Shown here in pieces: positions 63,282 through 64,000 of a stretch of DNA of 64,000 nucleotides. Location of the stretch: contig NZ_JACHNX010000010.1 of the NCBI RefSeq assembly GCF_014199595.1, positions 1 through 64,000 of the forward strand. The letters are read 5' to 3'. Each line of letters starts with the position of its first letter. Positions within the stretch are counted from its first letter, which is position 1. The notes beneath the pieces were generated by a model that ran no database searches, was not told the DNA's origin, and worked only from the letters and a program-made list of their open reading frames with translations. This DNA is from Sphingomonas yabuuchiae (GTDB taxonomy: Bacteria; Pseudomonadota; Alphaproteobacteria; Sphingomonadales; Sphingomonadaceae). Made by a program: the position numbers and the translations under genes.

Positions 63282-64000
63282 CAGCAGGATCCTCCCGCCG
63301 CGATCATCGCGCCGACCGCGTCCGGGGTCATCACCAGATCGGCCAGACCGTCGGTGACGATCGCGCCGGGCATGCCCCAGACGACGGCGCTGTCCCGATC
63401 CTGTGCAACGATAGTCCCCCCTGCGGCCTTCAACATCCTGGCTCCCTCCAGTCCGTCACGCCCCATGCCCGTCAGCACGATACCCCAGGCCCGCTCGCCC
63501 CATAGCTCGGCCATCGAGGCGAACATCGGATCGACCGAAGGCAGGCAGCCGCTGCGTGCGCGCTCATGCTTCAGCCGAATCGCCGCGCTGCCATCGGTCA
63601 GCCGGACGAAGGTGACGTGTGCATCGCCGGGAGCGACGAGGATTTCGCCGGGCCGCACGCGCATCCGGTCCTGCGCCATGATGCACGGACGGTGCGCGAC
63701 GGCGGTCAGCTGCGCCGCAAAAAAGGGGATGAAGGTGGCGGGCAGATGCTGCGTCACCACGATCGGCACCGTCATCGTTGCCGGAATGGGCGCCAGCAGC
63801 TTGGCGAGCGCATGGATACCGCCGGTCGAGGCACCGATGCCGATAATGTCGGGCAAGGAACGCTGGACGGCCGGGCGCGTCCGGCTGCCCAGCGGCGAAA
63901 CCGGCGCGGGGGCGGCTTGCACGGGGCGGTCCATCGATTGGGCAAGCCCGTCGAGCTTCTGCAACAGGATGTCGCCGAACTCGGCCAGTCCCTGCGGCCG
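63281..64000 (-). CDS. cheB: CheB methylesterase, C-terminal part (runs off the window)
   Basis: The reading frame continues past 64000; the visible 239 residues start in the linker (AEFGDILLQKLDGLAQ) and cover the methylesterase domain: IIGIGASTGGIHALAKLL (catalytic Ser), VVTQHLPATF (His) and VLTGMGRDGLEGARML (Asp). It demethylates or deamidates receptors. A receiver domain is expected to the right but not seen. Coupled to cheR downstream. Confidence 0.93.
   Translation of the reverse strand, partial: RPQGLAEFGDILLQKLDGLAQSMDRPVQAAPAPVSPLGSRTRPAVQRSLPDIIGIGASTGGIHALAKLLAPIPATMTVPIVVTQHLPATFIPFFAAQLTAVAHRPCIMAQDRMRVRPGEILVAPGDAHVTFVRLTDGSAAIRLKHERARSGCLPSVDPMFASMAELWGERAWGIVLTGMGRDGLEGARMLKAAGGTIVAQDRDSAVVWGMPGAIVTDGLADLVMTPDAVGAMIAAGGSC

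Overview
The window is high-GC chromosomal DNA from an alphaproteobacterium, very probably a sphingomonad (Sphingomonas or a close relative). The evidence is the gene order (carA-carB-greA, yqeY-dnaG-rpoD, mtaB-ftsY-ispZ), the J-domain and 'VVCGRR' proteins that I recognise as typical of sphingomonads, and the dispersed GGGGAGG-type palindromes. I see no prophage, insertion sequence, CRISPR array or tRNA gene. One RNA gene is present: RNase P RNA near 61.1-61.5 kb.

Layout. 1-9.6 kb: fatty-acid uptake and beta-oxidation (etfB end, FadL porin, DUF2147, acyl-CoA dehydrogenase, FadB-like, thiolase, acyl-CoA ligase, MerR regulator). 9.7-14.5 kb: a tripartite EmrAB-type drug pump and its divergent MarR regulator. 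14.5-16.1 kb: a stand-alone receiver and a GAF/HWE-type histidine-kinase-like protein with a degraded ATPase domain. 16-25 kb: ester hydrolase, FadR-type regulator, small envelope proteins, GH36 alpha-galactosidase, ferredoxin reductase. 25-31 kb: rhomboid, greA and carB/carA with a small lipoprotein gene lodged between carA and carB. 31-38.5 kb: yqeY, a DUF559 endonuclease-like gene bracketed by palindromic repeats, dnaG, rpoD, a hypothetical protein and a cyclophilin. 38.6-44.1 kb: the rpsP-rimM-trmD-rplS ribosome operon, split by a flavoprotein gene on the other strand and a vapBC toxin-antitoxin pair, then ffh. 44.3-49.4 kb: a degenerate GGDEF-EAL protein, DUF924, mtaB-ftsY-ispZ. 49.4-55.2 kb: sodB, pspF and an enlarged phage-shock-protein operon, then sufE. 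55.2-58.9 kb: repeats, a [2Fe-2S] ferredoxin-like protein, a J-domain protein, a SulP transporter with carbonic anhydrase. 59-64 kb: a large TPR-like periplasmic protein, rnpB, an AmpD-like amidase, cheR and partial cheB.

The strongest candidate for an undescribed system is the psp region. A sigma-54 promoter with an upstream inverted repeat, divergent from pspF, reads into a 48-residue exported peptide, pspA, pspB and pspC. These are followed by four further small proteins, each with one N-terminal membrane segment and a coiled coil; three of them end in a PspB-like 'ERI-x-VLERI' motif and the fourth in a weaker form of it. The run closes with a secreted or anchored protein carrying HExxH...E. 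Together they look like a family of PspB-like adaptors plus a protease tied to membrane stress.

Two DNA-level elements also stand out. One is a 64-nt sequence at 55.35 kb that folds into a perfect three-way junction inside a palindromic repeat. The other is the DUF559 gene whose coding sequence begins and ends within direct copies of a double-hairpin repeat. All functional statements rest on reading motifs and context by eye; no database search was run.
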